NCBI RefSeq assembly: GCF_001636425.1
Contig: NZ_KV440953.1
Coordinates: 3,158,001 to 3,222,000, forward strand
Length of the DNA: 64,000 nt
Source of the DNA: Heyndrickxia acidicola
Lineage (GTDB): Bacteria; Bacillota; Bacilli; Bacillales; Bacillaceae_C
Direction of reading: 5' to 3'
The stretch's first letter is position 1. Each line of letters begins with the position of its first letter. Of the stretch, positions 46,808 through 55,238 are shown one piece after another. A program made the translations under genes and the position numbers. Below the pieces are notes generated by a model. It ran no database searches and was not told the origin of the DNA. It saw only the letters and a list, made by a program, of their open reading frames with translations.

Positions 46808-46955
46808 CTGTTGTTTTTTAGCTCATTTTACAGTAAAGAAAGGAAACCAAAGCAAACTTGTTTGCTTTGGTTTCCTTTCTTTACTGTAACCTTTCAGCTG
46901 AGCTGAAAGGCGTGTGAAACTAACGTTTCACACGAATGAGCTAAAAAACGAGCAG
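46808..46955. repeat. 148-bp four-way-junction palindrome
   Basis: An outer stem (46808-46827 with 46935-46955, containing TTTTTTAGCTCATT / AATGAGCTAAAAAA) encloses three consecutive hairpins. They are 46831-46886 (27-bp perfect stem, 2-base loop), 46890-46910 (9-bp stem CCTTTCAGC, loop TGA) and 46911-46934 (10-bp stem CGTGTGAAAC, loop TAAC). Only 3 bases separate the outer stem from hairpin 1, 3 separate hairpins 1 and 2, and none separates the others. It encodes no protein. Degraded relatives are at 764, 25718, 34905 and 57792. Confidence 0.85.
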
Positions 46956-47046
46956 TTACAAACCAGCCTACAAAAAAGAATAGAAGATGTATAGTTTTCC
47001 TTTGAATGGGCCATACTTTTGATAGACGATGATATCCCCCCTTTTT

Positions 47047-47075
47047 AGTTCATCCTATGGATGGACTTTTTTTAT
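47047..47075 (+). terminator. Intrinsic terminator upstream of pdxK
   Basis: AGTTCATCC pairs with GGATGGACT around TAT, followed by TTTTTTT on the + strand. No real gene precedes it on this strand; it may end transcription through the four-way-junction repeat. Confidence 0.7.
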
Positions 47076-47076
47076 T

Positions 47077-47190
47077 GGCTCTATTAATCTTGCCTGTTGT
47101 TTTCCACTGATGATAATCGCTTTCCGTTGGCGGGAGAAGTCTCGCGCCTTACACTTTAGAAGTAAGATCGGCATTGATCTTTAGCAGAGT
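47077..47190. repeat. 114-bp element with GGCTCTATT / AGCAGAGTT ends
   Basis: Same size, ends and first 20 bases (GGCTCTATTAATCTTGCCTG) as the element at 29399-29510, and the same ATTGATCTTTAGCAGAG type right end. The middle carries GGCGGGAGAAGTCTCGCGCC, part of the common Bacillus repeat. Confidence 0.6.
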
Positions 47191-47299
47191 TATTTATTCA
47201 ATCATTTCCATGCAACTATTCTATTTGTTTTTCACTTATGAATGGTTTATCCTAAAAAAAGAATAAATGGATTATCGTTTTTTAGAGGAGGAAAAGCAA

Positions 47300-48115
47300 A
47301 TGACTATACCAAAAGTGTTTACCCTGGCAGGTTCAGATTCAAGCGGCGGTGCTGGCCTTCAGGCAGATTTAAAAACCTTTCAAGAGCTAGGTGTCTACGG
47401 GATGTCCGCCATTACTTCTATTGTCACAATGGATCCTAACAACCACTGGCATCACAATGTTTTTCCTATTGATGTAAAAACAGTAGAACCGCAATTAGAT
47501 ACCATTCTATCCGTAGGAATTAGTGCAATGAAAACGGGTATGCTGGGTTCAGTTGATATCATTAAATTAGCAGCGCAAAAACTGGATGAATATAAGCTTG
47601 ATCAAGTGGTCATTGATCCTGTTATGGTCTGCAAGGGGGAAGATGAAGTGCTTATGCCTGAAAATACAGATGCTATGCGCGAATATCTTTTGCCTCGTGC
47701 TGCGGTTGTGACACCTAATTTATTTGAAGCATGGCAGCTGGCGCAAACCGGTCCCATTAAAACGATTGAAGACATGAAAGAAGCTGCTGTAAAAATCCAT
47801 GAACTGGGTGCCAAAAATGTTGTCATTAAAGGCGGAAAGCAGCTTAAGCATGAGAAAGCCGTTGATTTATTCTTTGATGGAAACGAATTTACCCTTCTTG
47901 AAAAAGAAAAGCTGGAAACCTCTTATAATCACGGTGCAGGCTGCACATTTGCAGCAGCCATTACCGCAGAGCTTGCAAAAGGGAACTCTGTCAAAGATGC
48001 TGTGCACACTGCAAAAGACTTTGTCACAGCTGCCATCAAACACGGATTTGCTTTAAATGAATATGTAGGACCTGTTATGCACGGTGCTTATACACGCTTT
48101 AAAGAACACAAATAA
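47300..48115 (+). CDS. pdxK: Pyridoxine/pyridoxal/pyridoxamine kinase (PdxK, ThiD-like)
   Basis: 271-aa ribokinase-fold kinase that phosphorylates B6 vitamers to regenerate pyridoxal phosphate; it is closest to the B. subtilis PdxK type, which evolved from ThiD, and has the same length. Visible: TLAGSDSSGGAGLQADLKTFQELGVYGM (residues 8-35), VIDPVMVCKG with the conserved Cys-Lys-Gly, VIKGGKQLKHEKAVD and the anion-hole NHGAGCTFAAAI (near 213). The ATG at 47300 follows AGAGGAGG. An HMP-kinase role in thiamine synthesis is possible but less likely given the DPNNHWHH and VCKGEDEVL features shared with PdxK. Confidence 0.9.
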   Translation: MTIPKVFTLAGSDSSGGAGLQADLKTFQELGVYGMSAITSIVTMDPNNHWHHNVFPIDVKTVEPQLDTILSVGISAMKTGMLGSVDIIKLAAQKLDEYKLDQVVIDPVMVCKGEDEVLMPENTDAMREYLLPRAAVVTPNLFEAWQLAQTGPIKTIEDMKEAAVKIHELGAKNVVIKGGKQLKHEKAVDLFFDGNEFTLLEKEKLETSYNHGAGCTFAAAITAELAKGNSVKDAVHTAKDFVTAAIKHGFALNEYVGPVMHGAYTRFKEHK

Positions 48116-48127
48116 ATTGGCCTTTTA

Positions 48128-48179
48128 AGAAAAGCTTCGGCGCCTATCCGCTGGCTGATAAGCGCTGGAGCTAGACAGA
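48128..48179 (+). repeat. Internally deleted copy of structured repeat family A
   Basis: AAGAAAAGCTTCGGCGCCTATC joined to GCTGATAAGCGCTGGAGCTAGACAG in the same orientation as pdxK. Both ends of the family are kept, the interior is missing. It lies 13 bases after the pdxK stop codon. Confidence 0.75.
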
Positions 48180-48213
48180 AACTGTTTTAAAAATTTTATA
48201 ACTTCTTATCCTT

Positions 48214-48246
48214 TAAAAAAACCGGGTTCATGCACCCGGTTTTTTT
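48214..48246 (+). terminator. Terminator of pdxK
   Basis: AAAAAACCGGGT pairs with ACCCGGTTTTTTT; loop TCATGC. Confidence 0.9.
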
Positions 48247-48377
48247 GAGATCTATCTTTAGTACTTTTTTCTTTTTCTTCAGGACTAATCATACTTTTCG
48301 CATTCTGTTTCTATTTTTAGTAAACTAATTACGTATACTATCGTATATATTTTCTTTACTCTAAGGGGGACACTCTT

Positions 48378-48725
48378 TTGGAACCTATTTCTATTTCTCA
48401 GGTCCAGAAACACATTGATGAATTTGCTGGACAGGAAGTATATATACACTTGGAAACAACAAATGGGGCCTATGCTTCTCATTTTAACGAAGCCTTCTTC
48501 TCTGCAGGTGCCTATATCCGCAATGCGAAAGTAATCTATGAGCATGGAAAAATTGTTGGCGAAGGTCCCTATCGTGCAGGACTTAAAATGGAGATAGGCT
48601 GGATTTATGCAGAAGGACTTACTCATTTTGAACTGGATGAGTATGGACGGCTGCTTTTAGCTGGTCATGACTATGATGGAAAGATGGCGGTTGCACTTGA
48701 AATTAGCAAAACGCCATTTGAATAG
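48378..48725 (+). CDS. yojF: YojF family protein (DUF1806)
   Basis: 115-aa soluble protein of unknown function, always next to bshB2 in many Bacillus species. Visible blocks are ISQVQKHIDEFAGQEVYIHLETTNGAYASH, NAKVIYEHGKIVGEGPYRAGLKM and GLTHFELDEYGRLLLAGHD. The start is TTG at 48378, eight bases after GGGGG. It ends 15 bases before bshB2, so the two share a transcript. A helper role in bacillithiol metabolism is an inference from context only. Confidence 0.87.
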   Translation: MEPISISQVQKHIDEFAGQEVYIHLETTNGAYASHFNEAFFSAGAYIRNAKVIYEHGKIVGEGPYRAGLKMEIGWIYAEGLTHFELDEYGRLLLAGHDYDGKMAVALEISKTPFE

Positions 48726-48740
48726 GAGGTTTTAACTGCC

Positions 48741-49424
48741 ATGGAAAAAGAACGTCAGGTATTGGTCATTTTCCCCCATCCAGATGATGAAGCCTTCGGG
48801 GTTTCCGGAACGATTAGCTTGCACGTAAAAAATGGAACTCCTGTTACGTATGCTTGCTTAACATTAGGCCAAATGGGAAGGAATTTAGGCAATCCTCCAT
48901 TTGCAACGAGAGAATCCCTTCCGAAAATCCGCAAAGAAGAATTACAAAAAGCTGCAGAGGTCATGGGAATTCAAGATCTTCGAATGATGGGACTGCGGGA
49001 TAAAACAGTAGAATTTGAGAACGACGACAAGCTAACTAAAATGGTTTCAGATATGATTGATGAACTGAACCCTTCTCTCATTATTACGTTTTATCCTGGT
49101 TACTCTGTTCATCCTGATCATGAAGCTACGGGTCGAGCAGTCGTACGTGCAGTCCGTAAGCTTCCTGAGAATAAACGTCCAAAGCTTCACTGTGTTGCTT
49201 TTGCCAACAATCACGAAGCGGAAATTGGAAAGCCTGATATCATTAATAATGTCAGTTCTGTCACTGAACAAAAGCTGAATACAATGAAAGCACATATATC
49301 TCAAACAGGCTGGATGATGGCACAGAGGGAAGATCTGATTAAACAGAAAGATCCTCAGACTATGGCTTGGCTTGAAAATGAACGTTTTTGGACATACAAA
49401 TGGAATCAGGACAAGGTAAAATAA
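48741..49424 (+). CDS. bshB2: Bacillithiol biosynthesis deacetylase BshB2
   Basis: 227-aa zinc deacetylase of the LmbE/PIG-L family that removes acetyl from N-acetylglucosaminyl malate in bacillithiol synthesis; it is the second, partly redundant enzyme in Bacillus. The zinc motif HPDDEAFG is at residues 13-20 and the third ligand is in YSVHPDHEATGR (near 113). The ATG at 48741 follows AGGAGG by 11 bases. It is coupled to yojF and closed by a terminator shared with the converging HAD gene. Confidence 0.93.
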   Translation: MEKERQVLVIFPHPDDEAFGVSGTISLHVKNGTPVTYACLTLGQMGRNLGNPPFATRESLPKIRKEELQKAAEVMGIQDLRMMGLRDKTVEFENDDKLTKMVSDMIDELNPSLIITFYPGYSVHPDHEATGRAVVRAVRKLPENKRPKLHCVAFANNHEAEIGKPDIINNVSSVTEQKLNTMKAHISQTGWMMAQREDLIKQKDPQTMAWLENERFWTYKWNQDKVK

Positions 49425-49453
49425 CCTATTTAGACACAACGTTTTTAATGATG

Positions 49454-49506
49454 CGAAAAAGGAAAGCAACCGGGACCATAGGCTCCTAATTGCTTTCCTT
49501 TTTTAT
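49454..49506. terminator. Terminator between bshB2 and the HAD gene
   Basis: AAAAAGGAAAGCAA (49456-49469) pairs with TTGCTTTCCTTTTTT (49490-49504). A and T runs on both sides let it work for both converging genes. Confidence 0.88.
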
Positions 49507-49543
49507 TAAGCTTTGTTTAAGGACTTGTTGTATAGCTTAGAAT

Positions 49544-50428
49544 TTAGTTTCCAAGCTGCTGCTTTTGATTGCTTTCAAGTGCTTTCAAAATTGCCTTGCC
49601 TACTCCGCTATCGTCATTCAGCACTGTTTGATATCGGCAAAATTCTTTTACCTCAGGCTCTGCATTGCCCATGGCAACAGGATATCCAACTTTTTTTAAC
49701 ATGGGCAGATCATTAAAGTTATCTCCTAAAGCCATTGTTTCAATTAGAGTAATCCCTCTTTTTGAGGTAAAATCTTCAAGAGCGATTCCCTTTTGTGCTC
49801 CAATGTAGTTAATCTCCAAATTTCCATGTCCGGATGAAGTTACTTTTATCTCTTCAAATTCCTGGAGTGCTATACTGCACTTTTTAAGCATTTCATCAAC
49901 ATTGGAAAAAGCAATCATTTTATAAACAGATTGATCCTGATTTTCAAGGATGTCTTTGTAATTCGTAACTGTTTTTAAAAGTTTTTTGGAAGCACGTTCT
50001 TTAACCTTTTCCCGAATAGCTTCTTTCGATCGTTCCGGATTTGCCGTTTTTAAAATATCTACAAGAATTTCAACGTTCTTATCGTAATTTTCCGAATAGG
50101 TACCTTGATTTGTGTACAGTTCAAAATAAATGCCGATTTGATTTAACATCTCTGCCACTTTAACAGAAAGAGAAGCGGGCATGGAATTTGTTCCTTCAAT
50201 ATTTCCTTCTTCGTCTCTGATTTCAGCTCCATTGACGCCAATTACTGCACACTTAATCCCAGCTTCCTTTAATAGCATATGTGCTTCCTGGTAAGAGCGG
50301 CCGGTTGCCACGACAAATTCAATTCCCTGTTCCTGTGCTTTTAAAATGGCCTGCCGGTTTTCTTCAGTGATTTCCTGTCTTGAATTTAACAATGTTCCAT
50401 CCATATCTGATGCAATACAGCGAATCAT
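49544..50428 (-). CDS. Cof-type HAD superfamily phosphatase
   Basis: 294-aa phosphatase of the HAD IIB (Cof) subfamily. Catalytic nucleophile and acid are D8 and D10 in IASDMDGTLLN; AVIGVNGAEI, the cap domain (about 85-195), and MALGDNFNDLPMLKKVGYPVAMGNAEPEVK (near 240-270) are typical. These enzymes act on sugar phosphates, flavin or nucleotide phosphates with loose specificity; the substrate here is unknown. The ATG at 50428 follows GGAAGGTG; the longer frame from 50437 includes that site. It stands apart, downstream of the permease operon. Confidence 0.9.
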   Translation of the reverse strand: MIRCIASDMDGTLLNSRQEITEENRQAILKAQEQGIEFVVATGRSYQEAHMLLKEAGIKCAVIGVNGAEIRDEEGNIEGTNSMPASLSVKVAEMLNQIGIYFELYTNQGTYSENYDKNVEILVDILKTANPERSKEAIREKVKERASKKLLKTVTNYKDILENQDQSVYKMIAFSNVDEMLKKCSIALQEFEEIKVTSSGHGNLEINYIGAQKGIALEDFTSKRGITLIETMALGDNFNDLPMLKKVGYPVAMGNAEPEVKEFCRYQTVLNDDSGVGKAILKALESNQKQQLGN

Positions 50429-50549
50429 TTTAAACACCTTCCTGGTACTTCCATAATAATGTTTAATGTACCAATAACTATATTACCCTATAAACAAGCC
50501 ATTCCTATACTCCGAAGTATGCTTATGGAAAATTATATTGCTCTTCGCA

Positions 50550-51557
50550 CTAAGACGTTTTTCTTACCAGCTGAAATTCTTCTTTTCTTGGATAAGATTT
50601 AATTTTTTGTACGTTTCTTTTCTGTTTTTTCCTCTTGAAATAGTGTGTGTGCCCTGTGGTTGCTTGGACATATCCTTCTATTATAAAAGAAACAGCAATC
50701 ATCGTAATAGCAAAGCAAATAATAGGTGTCAAAGGCACCCAAACGGCAGCATGCAAGTAATTAAACGTATCCCCTATCAGCCCTGACCATTCATACGTTA
50801 TACTCATCGGCGGATCATCTCCACCCATAGACACATGGGATCCCCCGAAGAAAAGCTTTAAATATCCTAAATGGGAAAGCACTATGAGTGCCTGCATCAT
50901 TTGCTGTCCAAACAGCACAAACAATTTTTCCTTCATTCCCGGAATAATATGTTTTATAATAAGCCTCCATTGCCCTGCACCAAGCGTCTTTGCACAAATG
51001 ATATATTCATTTCGAAGCATTCTGCCTGTCTCATTGCCAATAATAACGGCAATAACAGGAACAGTTAATGCAGCAAGAATGATCACTTCAAGGAACATTC
51101 GAACAAATAAACCCATGCGAAAACCATCTTCAGGCTCCATTAAAACCGGGGTCAGAATATAGAAGGAAATAACGGTCAAAGGGATAAAATGAAACGAATC
51201 CACTAGACTGCTTATATATTTTTTATACCTTTTCAAGTAAAGTCCAAGTAAAATTCCTATTGGGATAGCCATTGCCATTCTAAATACCGCGATAGACAAC
51301 GCGCCAAGAATGGTATATTTTGCCCCCAGCAATATTTTGCTTAACATATCATTTCCTGCTCTGTCTGTTCCAAATGGCAATTTCCACCTTGGCGAAATAG
51401 GAGACGCTGCCTCAAGGTTTCCGTTTTTTCCAAATAAAAACATGACTTGATGCACCTTGTTATGTACTGCGGAGGTATAAATAAAGCTTGTAATAACCAG
51501 TCCAGTAATAAATACAAATCCTATCAAAAATAAAGGGTTTTTAAATGCTTTTATCAT
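50550..51557 (-). CDS. ABC transporter permease (DppC/OppC type)
   Basis: 335-aa inner-membrane permease of the peptide/nickel family, with about six membrane helices. PFGTDRAGNDMLSKILLGAKYTI is the typical N-terminal signature and NEYIICAKTLGAGQWRLIIKHIIPG (near 185) is the EAA loop that contacts the ATPase. The C-terminus carries a basic tail. The ATG at 51557 overlaps the stop of the preceding permease (ATGA), so the two are coupled. No ATPase or binding-protein gene lies nearby, so partners must be encoded elsewhere. Confidence 0.88.
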   Translation of the reverse strand: MIKAFKNPLFLIGFVFITGLVITSFIYTSAVHNKVHQVMFLFGKNGNLEAASPISPRWKLPFGTDRAGNDMLSKILLGAKYTILGALSIAVFRMAMAIPIGILLGLYLKRYKKYISSLVDSFHFIPLTVISFYILTPVLMEPEDGFRMGLFVRMFLEVIILAALTVPVIAVIIGNETGRMLRNEYIICAKTLGAGQWRLIIKHIIPGMKEKLFVLFGQQMMQALIVLSHLGYLKLFFGGSHVSMGGDDPPMSITYEWSGLIGDTFNYLHAAVWVPLTPIICFAITMIAVSFIIEGYVQATTGHTHYFKRKKQKRNVQKIKSYPRKEEFQLVRKTS

Positions 51558-52426
51558 AAACTGGTTTCACCCCCAGTCACTTTCTTTTCTAGTATCCACT
51601 CTCCCAATGAATAAAAGAGAAAAATGGGCAAGAAAAAAACGATCAAGGAAATAGTGAAAATCTGCGGATTAAGATTTTGCAATAAGAAGGTCATAATACC
51701 AGACATATTAAAGAGCACTTCAAGGACAAAAAGGTTGGAAAGCATAAACCAAACAGTTGATTTAGATTGGAAAAACACATGTACGATGGCATTCCTAAAA
51801 ACATGAAAAACAAAAATACCAGATTTTTTTATGCCAATGGATGCTGCGAGCAGAACATATTCTTTGTCTAATTCATCTTCAAATATGATCATACACAGCC
51901 TGAATAGCTGGATCGCCGGAAGGATTGAAAGGCAGATAATCGGGAATAAGTACACTTTTTGGGGACCTATCTCTGCAAGTCCTGCGAGAAGAACTCCAGT
52001 CTTTTGATAAATAAAAATAACAAATAATTCTCCCAAGGCAATAATAAATAAATCTGGTATAGACTCCAGTATGTAAAAGATGAATTTTATGAATCTTTTT
52101 AAACGGTGGCGCAGTTTTACGATAAAAAAGGTGAGTAAGAGTGCTGCCGCAGCTGCAAGGAAAAAGGCACTAACCAGAATGGTTAAAGAATAGCCGATCA
52201 GGCCAAACAAGTTGGGAAATAACGGCTTCTCGAAGCCCATATAAAAGTAGATTAGATGTTTAGGATGAAGAATACCGTGAAAGATTTCATAAAGAGCTTC
52301 TGCATACCCCTTCCAGTTTAATCCCCCTTGGTTAAGGTCTCCCAGCAGACCTGGAAGGCCGCCTGTCAAAATAATTCCTATGCACGAAAGTATAAATCGA
52401 GTAATCAATTCAAACAGCTTTCGCAT
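51554..52426 (-). CDS. ABC transporter permease (DppB/OppB type)
   Basis: 290-aa membrane permease paired with the next gene, with about six helices and an EAA-like loop KEYVLLAASIGIKKSGIFVFHVFRNAI (near 200). It is diverged compared with ordinary DppB proteins. The ATG at 52426 follows AAAAGGGG; the ATG at 52447 would place that site in the coding region. The absence of ATP-binding and solute-binding genes makes this an orphan permease pair. Confidence 0.85.
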   Translation of the reverse strand: MRKLFELITRFILSCIGIILTGGLPGLLGDLNQGGLNWKGYAEALYEIFHGILHPKHLIYFYMGFEKPLFPNLFGLIGYSLTILVSAFFLAAAAALLLTFFIVKLRHRLKRFIKFIFYILESIPDLFIIALGELFVIFIYQKTGVLLAGLAEIGPQKVYLFPIICLSILPAIQLFRLCMIIFEDELDKEYVLLAASIGIKKSGIFVFHVFRNAIVHVFFQSKSTVWFMLSNLFVLEVLFNMSGIMTFLLQNLNPQIFTISLIVFFLPIFLFYSLGEWILEKKVTGGETSL

Positions 52427-52529
52427 GGCACTTCCCCTTTTAAACATTTTTATTTCGGATATAAGATACTTTCTAAATATAATTTATTTTTACAAATTTA
52501 TCAATAAATAGAAAAATATAATATTTAAA

Positions 52530-52678
52530 GAAAAGCGGAAGTGCCTTGTTCATCGGCGTACGAATCTCAGAGTCTTCGACTGAGATAAAGGATACACAGC
52601 GAGGGACGAGCTGATGTTGACTTATCGTAGGGAGTAGACGGAGAAATTCGCTAGCCGATAGGCGCTGGAGCTGGACAG
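52530..52678 (+). repeat. Structured repeat family A, copy 2 (complete)
   Basis: Starts GAAAAGCGGAAGTGCC and ends ATAGGCGCTGGAGCTGGACA, about 149 bp, roughly 85% identical to the copy at 2181. It is followed directly by a second copy in the same direction. Located between the permease operon start and the recQ end. Confidence 0.88.
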
Positions 52679-52785
52679 AGAAAAGCGGAAGTGCCTAGCT
52701 CATCGGCGTACGGATTCCGTAGTCTTTGACTGAGATAAAGGATGCACAGCGAGGTCTTTTACGAGCTGATGTTGACTTATCATAG
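52679..52785 (+). repeat. Structured repeat family A, copy 3 (3'-truncated, tandem)
   Basis: Begins GAGAAAAGCGGAAGTGCC right after copy 2 and runs to GATGTTGACTTATCATAG, where the family sequence stops. A seven-base block (TCTTTTA) is inserted relative to the other copies near 52754. Confidence 0.85.
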
Positions 52786-52821
52786 ATTTGTTTAATAAAA
52801 AACTCTATACTCATCTTTCAA

Positions 52822-52862
52822 AAACAAAAACGAACCAGGCTATCTTTACCTGGCTCGTTTCT
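52822..52862 (-). terminator. Terminator of recQ
   Basis: Minus strand AAACGAGCCAGG pairs with CCTGGTTCGTTT, followed by TTGTTTTTG. It begins at the recQ stop. Confidence 0.85.
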
Positions 52863-52863
52863 C

Positions 52864-55011
52864 TTAGTTTGGCTGAAGCTTTTCTTTTTGAATAAAAGCC
52901 CTGATCATAAAAAAGGTAACTTCTTCAGGCAAGAGCTCCTTTATAGGAGTCAGCCTGTCTGTATTGGCCTCTTTATAGGCAGCGGCTATTAATTTCTCAT
53001 ATTCTTCCGGAATAAATTCTTCCCATTGAATAGGCATTCCTTCTTCCGCACATTTAATGAGATGCGCTTCAATGGTCCTTATGGACATGTTCCGGTTTAG
53101 CGCAATCTCTTCAAGCGGTAAGCCTTGTATTAATAGCTGATACGTAGTGTGATGACTTTTTTCTTTTGAATCTGATTGCTTACTTTTTTGTGCGGCAGAC
53201 ACGGTCATCTGTTCTATAACTGCAGCATTCCCTTCTATCCCGTGCTGCTGCTTATAGGATTGAATGGCTTCAAGAAAGATCTGCCCATATTGTTCAAGCT
53301 TTTTCTCCCCAACTCCCTTCACCTTTAAAAACTCGGAATAGGAGCTTGGCAGAAGGCTGCAAATCTCCCTTAAAGTCTGATCTGAGAAAATGATGTATGG
53401 AGGTATCTTTTCATTTTCTGCCAATTCCTTCCGCAAGGCTCTCAAGCTTTCAAAAAGCTCATGATCTTCCACAAGCTGGGCCGCACGCACCATTTCTTTC
53501 CGCATAACTGATTCCTCTGAAAGTAATACCTTAAAGGCCTTATTAGTTAAAGAAAGGACAGGGAATTGGCCATCAGAAGGGACTAAGTAGCCATCAGCCG
53601 TTAAAAAATCAATAAATTCATTGATATATTTTTGTGTTTTATCTCTCATAATTCCATATGTGGATAAAGAGTTAAATCCCATACTTTTAATCTTTTGGTC
53701 ATTTGAACCGCTGAGGACCTTTGTAATAAAGGTTTTTCCAAATCGCTCATTCATTCTCTTAATACAGGAAAATACCATTTGAGCTTCCCTTGTCACATCA
53801 ACCTGCTCACGCTTATCGGTACAGTTGCCGCATTTCCCGCAGGGAGCAGCATCTTCTTCTCCAAAGTACTGAAGGATAAATTGTTGAAAGCATGTTTCTG
53901 TGTGACAATAAGAGACCATTTTTCTAAGCTTCCCATATTCACTTTCCTTGCGTTCTTCTTCCATGATGGATTGATCCAATAAGAATTTTTGGATATGCAC
54001 ATCCTGAGGAGAGAACAAAAGAATACATTCACTTTCAACTCCATCCCTGCCTGCGCGTCCAGCTTCCTGATAATATGCCTCCATGTTACGCGGAATATGA
54101 TAGTGAAGCACATACCGTACATTGGACTTATTGATGCCCATGCCAAATGCAGAAGTGGCTACCATAACAGAAATATTGTCAAAAAGGAATTGTTCCTGAA
54201 AATCCTTTCTCTGGTTCTCACTCATACCAGCGTGATACTTTCCTGCCCTCACACCGCTATTTACAAGCTGTTCATGAAGACGGTCTACTTCCTTTCTTGT
54301 CGCTGCATATATAATACCCGCCTGACTGCTGTTTTGTTTTATATAATCAAATAAAAATCGGTCACGGTCCTGGCCTTTTACAACGTTGAAGTGAAGGTTT
54401 TCCCTTGCAAAACCGGTTAAAATAACATTTTCATGTGAAATATCAAGGAGATGAAGGATATCCTCTTTTACATTTGGGGTAGCGGTAGCGGTTAAAGCTG
54501 CAATGACGGGCTTTGGCTGAATTTGCTGGATTAATTGCTTTATTAAAAGGTAGCTCGGTCTAAAATCATGGCCCCATTGACTAATACAATGAGCTTCATC
54601 AATGGCAATCAATGACACTTCAATTTCTTTTATTAATTGCATAAAGGCAGCTGACTCAAATCGTTCAGGGGCAATATAAAGAAGTTTGTATTTTCCGGAT
54701 GCAGCTCCAGAAATGGTTTCCCTTATCTCATCATTTGAAAGAGAGCTATTAATGAAAGCTGCTGAAACACCCGCGCTCACCAGGGCATCCACCTGATCCT
54801 TCATTAATGAAATGAGCGGTGATACTACTAGTGTGACTCCGGGAAGCATTAAGGAAGGCACTTGATAGCAAATCGATTTCCCTCCTCCTGTTGGCATAAT
54901 GCCCAGGGAATCACGCCCGCTCAGTATATTATGGATTAACTTTTCCTGGCCTGGCCTAAAATCCGTATATCCAAAGTAAGTACGAAGTATTTCTTTTGCC
55001 TTTTGGTTCAT
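52864..55011 (-). CDS. recQ: ATP-dependent DNA helicase RecQ
   Basis: 715-aa 3'-5' DNA helicase of the RecQ family involved in recombination and replication-fork repair. Helicase domains 1 and 2 span about 1-340 (Walker A TGGGKS 42-47, DEAH in IAIDEAHCISQWGHDFRPSYL near 140, GRAGRDG near 320). The RQC zinc site CFQQFILQYFG...CGKCGNC is near 375-395, an HRDC-like domain near 515-590, and a C-terminal helix-turn-helix tail (YQLLIQGLPLEEIALNRNMSIRTIEAHL). The ATG at 55011 follows GGGAG. The length and tail fit the long RecQ form of the B. cereus type, not the shorter B. subtilis RecS. Confidence 0.95.
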   Translation of the reverse strand: MNQKAKEILRTYFGYTDFRPGQEKLIHNILSGRDSLGIMPTGGGKSICYQVPSLMLPGVTLVVSPLISLMKDQVDALVSAGVSAAFINSSLSNDEIRETISGAASGKYKLLYIAPERFESAAFMQLIKEIEVSLIAIDEAHCISQWGHDFRPSYLLIKQLIQQIQPKPVIAALTATATPNVKEDILHLLDISHENVILTGFARENLHFNVVKGQDRDRFLFDYIKQNSSQAGIIYAATRKEVDRLHEQLVNSGVRAGKYHAGMSENQRKDFQEQFLFDNISVMVATSAFGMGINKSNVRYVLHYHIPRNMEAYYQEAGRAGRDGVESECILLFSPQDVHIQKFLLDQSIMEEERKESEYGKLRKMVSYCHTETCFQQFILQYFGEEDAAPCGKCGNCTDKREQVDVTREAQMVFSCIKRMNERFGKTFITKVLSGSNDQKIKSMGFNSLSTYGIMRDKTQKYINEFIDFLTADGYLVPSDGQFPVLSLTNKAFKVLLSEESVMRKEMVRAAQLVEDHELFESLRALRKELAENEKIPPYIIFSDQTLREICSLLPSSYSEFLKVKGVGEKKLEQYGQIFLEAIQSYKQQHGIEGNAAVIEQMTVSAAQKSKQSDSKEKSHHTTYQLLIQGLPLEEIALNRNMSIRTIEAHLIKCAEEGMPIQWEEFIPEEYEKLIAAAYKEANTDRLTPIKELLPEEVTFFMIRAFIQKEKLQPN

Positions 55012-55104
55012 TCAATCACTCCCTATTGTTTTTTTCATCGCGGAATTAATATAACCATCAATATGGAGATATCCTTAAGCTATTATAACCCCGTACCTTC
55101 TATA

Positions 55105-55171
55105 TAACTCTATTAACCTTGCTGTAAATTCTGCTCCAATTCACCATGTTGTTCAACCGTTAACAGAGCTT
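55105..55171. repeat. 67-bp inverted-repeat element (CTCTATTAACC ends)
   Basis: AACTCTATTAACC and GGTTAACAGAGCTT-like ends (CGTTAACAGAGCTT) are inverted repeats, of the same type as the ends at 29399 and 47077 but with a shorter, unrelated centre. Confidence 0.5.
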
Positions 55172-55206
55172 AAAATAAAAAATGAGCCCGGGATTTTCCC
55201 GGAGCC
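55172..55206 (-). terminator. Terminator of the histidine kinase gene
   Basis: Minus strand GGCTCCGGGAAAA pairs with CCCGGGCTC, followed by ATTTTTTATTTT. Confidence 0.85.
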
Positions 55207-55238
55207 AGACAAAAGATACATAAAGCAATCAGCAAACC

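Noticed and set aside
46980-47025. An 11-codon frame (MYSFPLNGPYF) before the terminator at 47047
   Set aside because: No acceptable ribosome binding site and no complementarity between the frame and the terminator arm, unlike the two accepted leaders.
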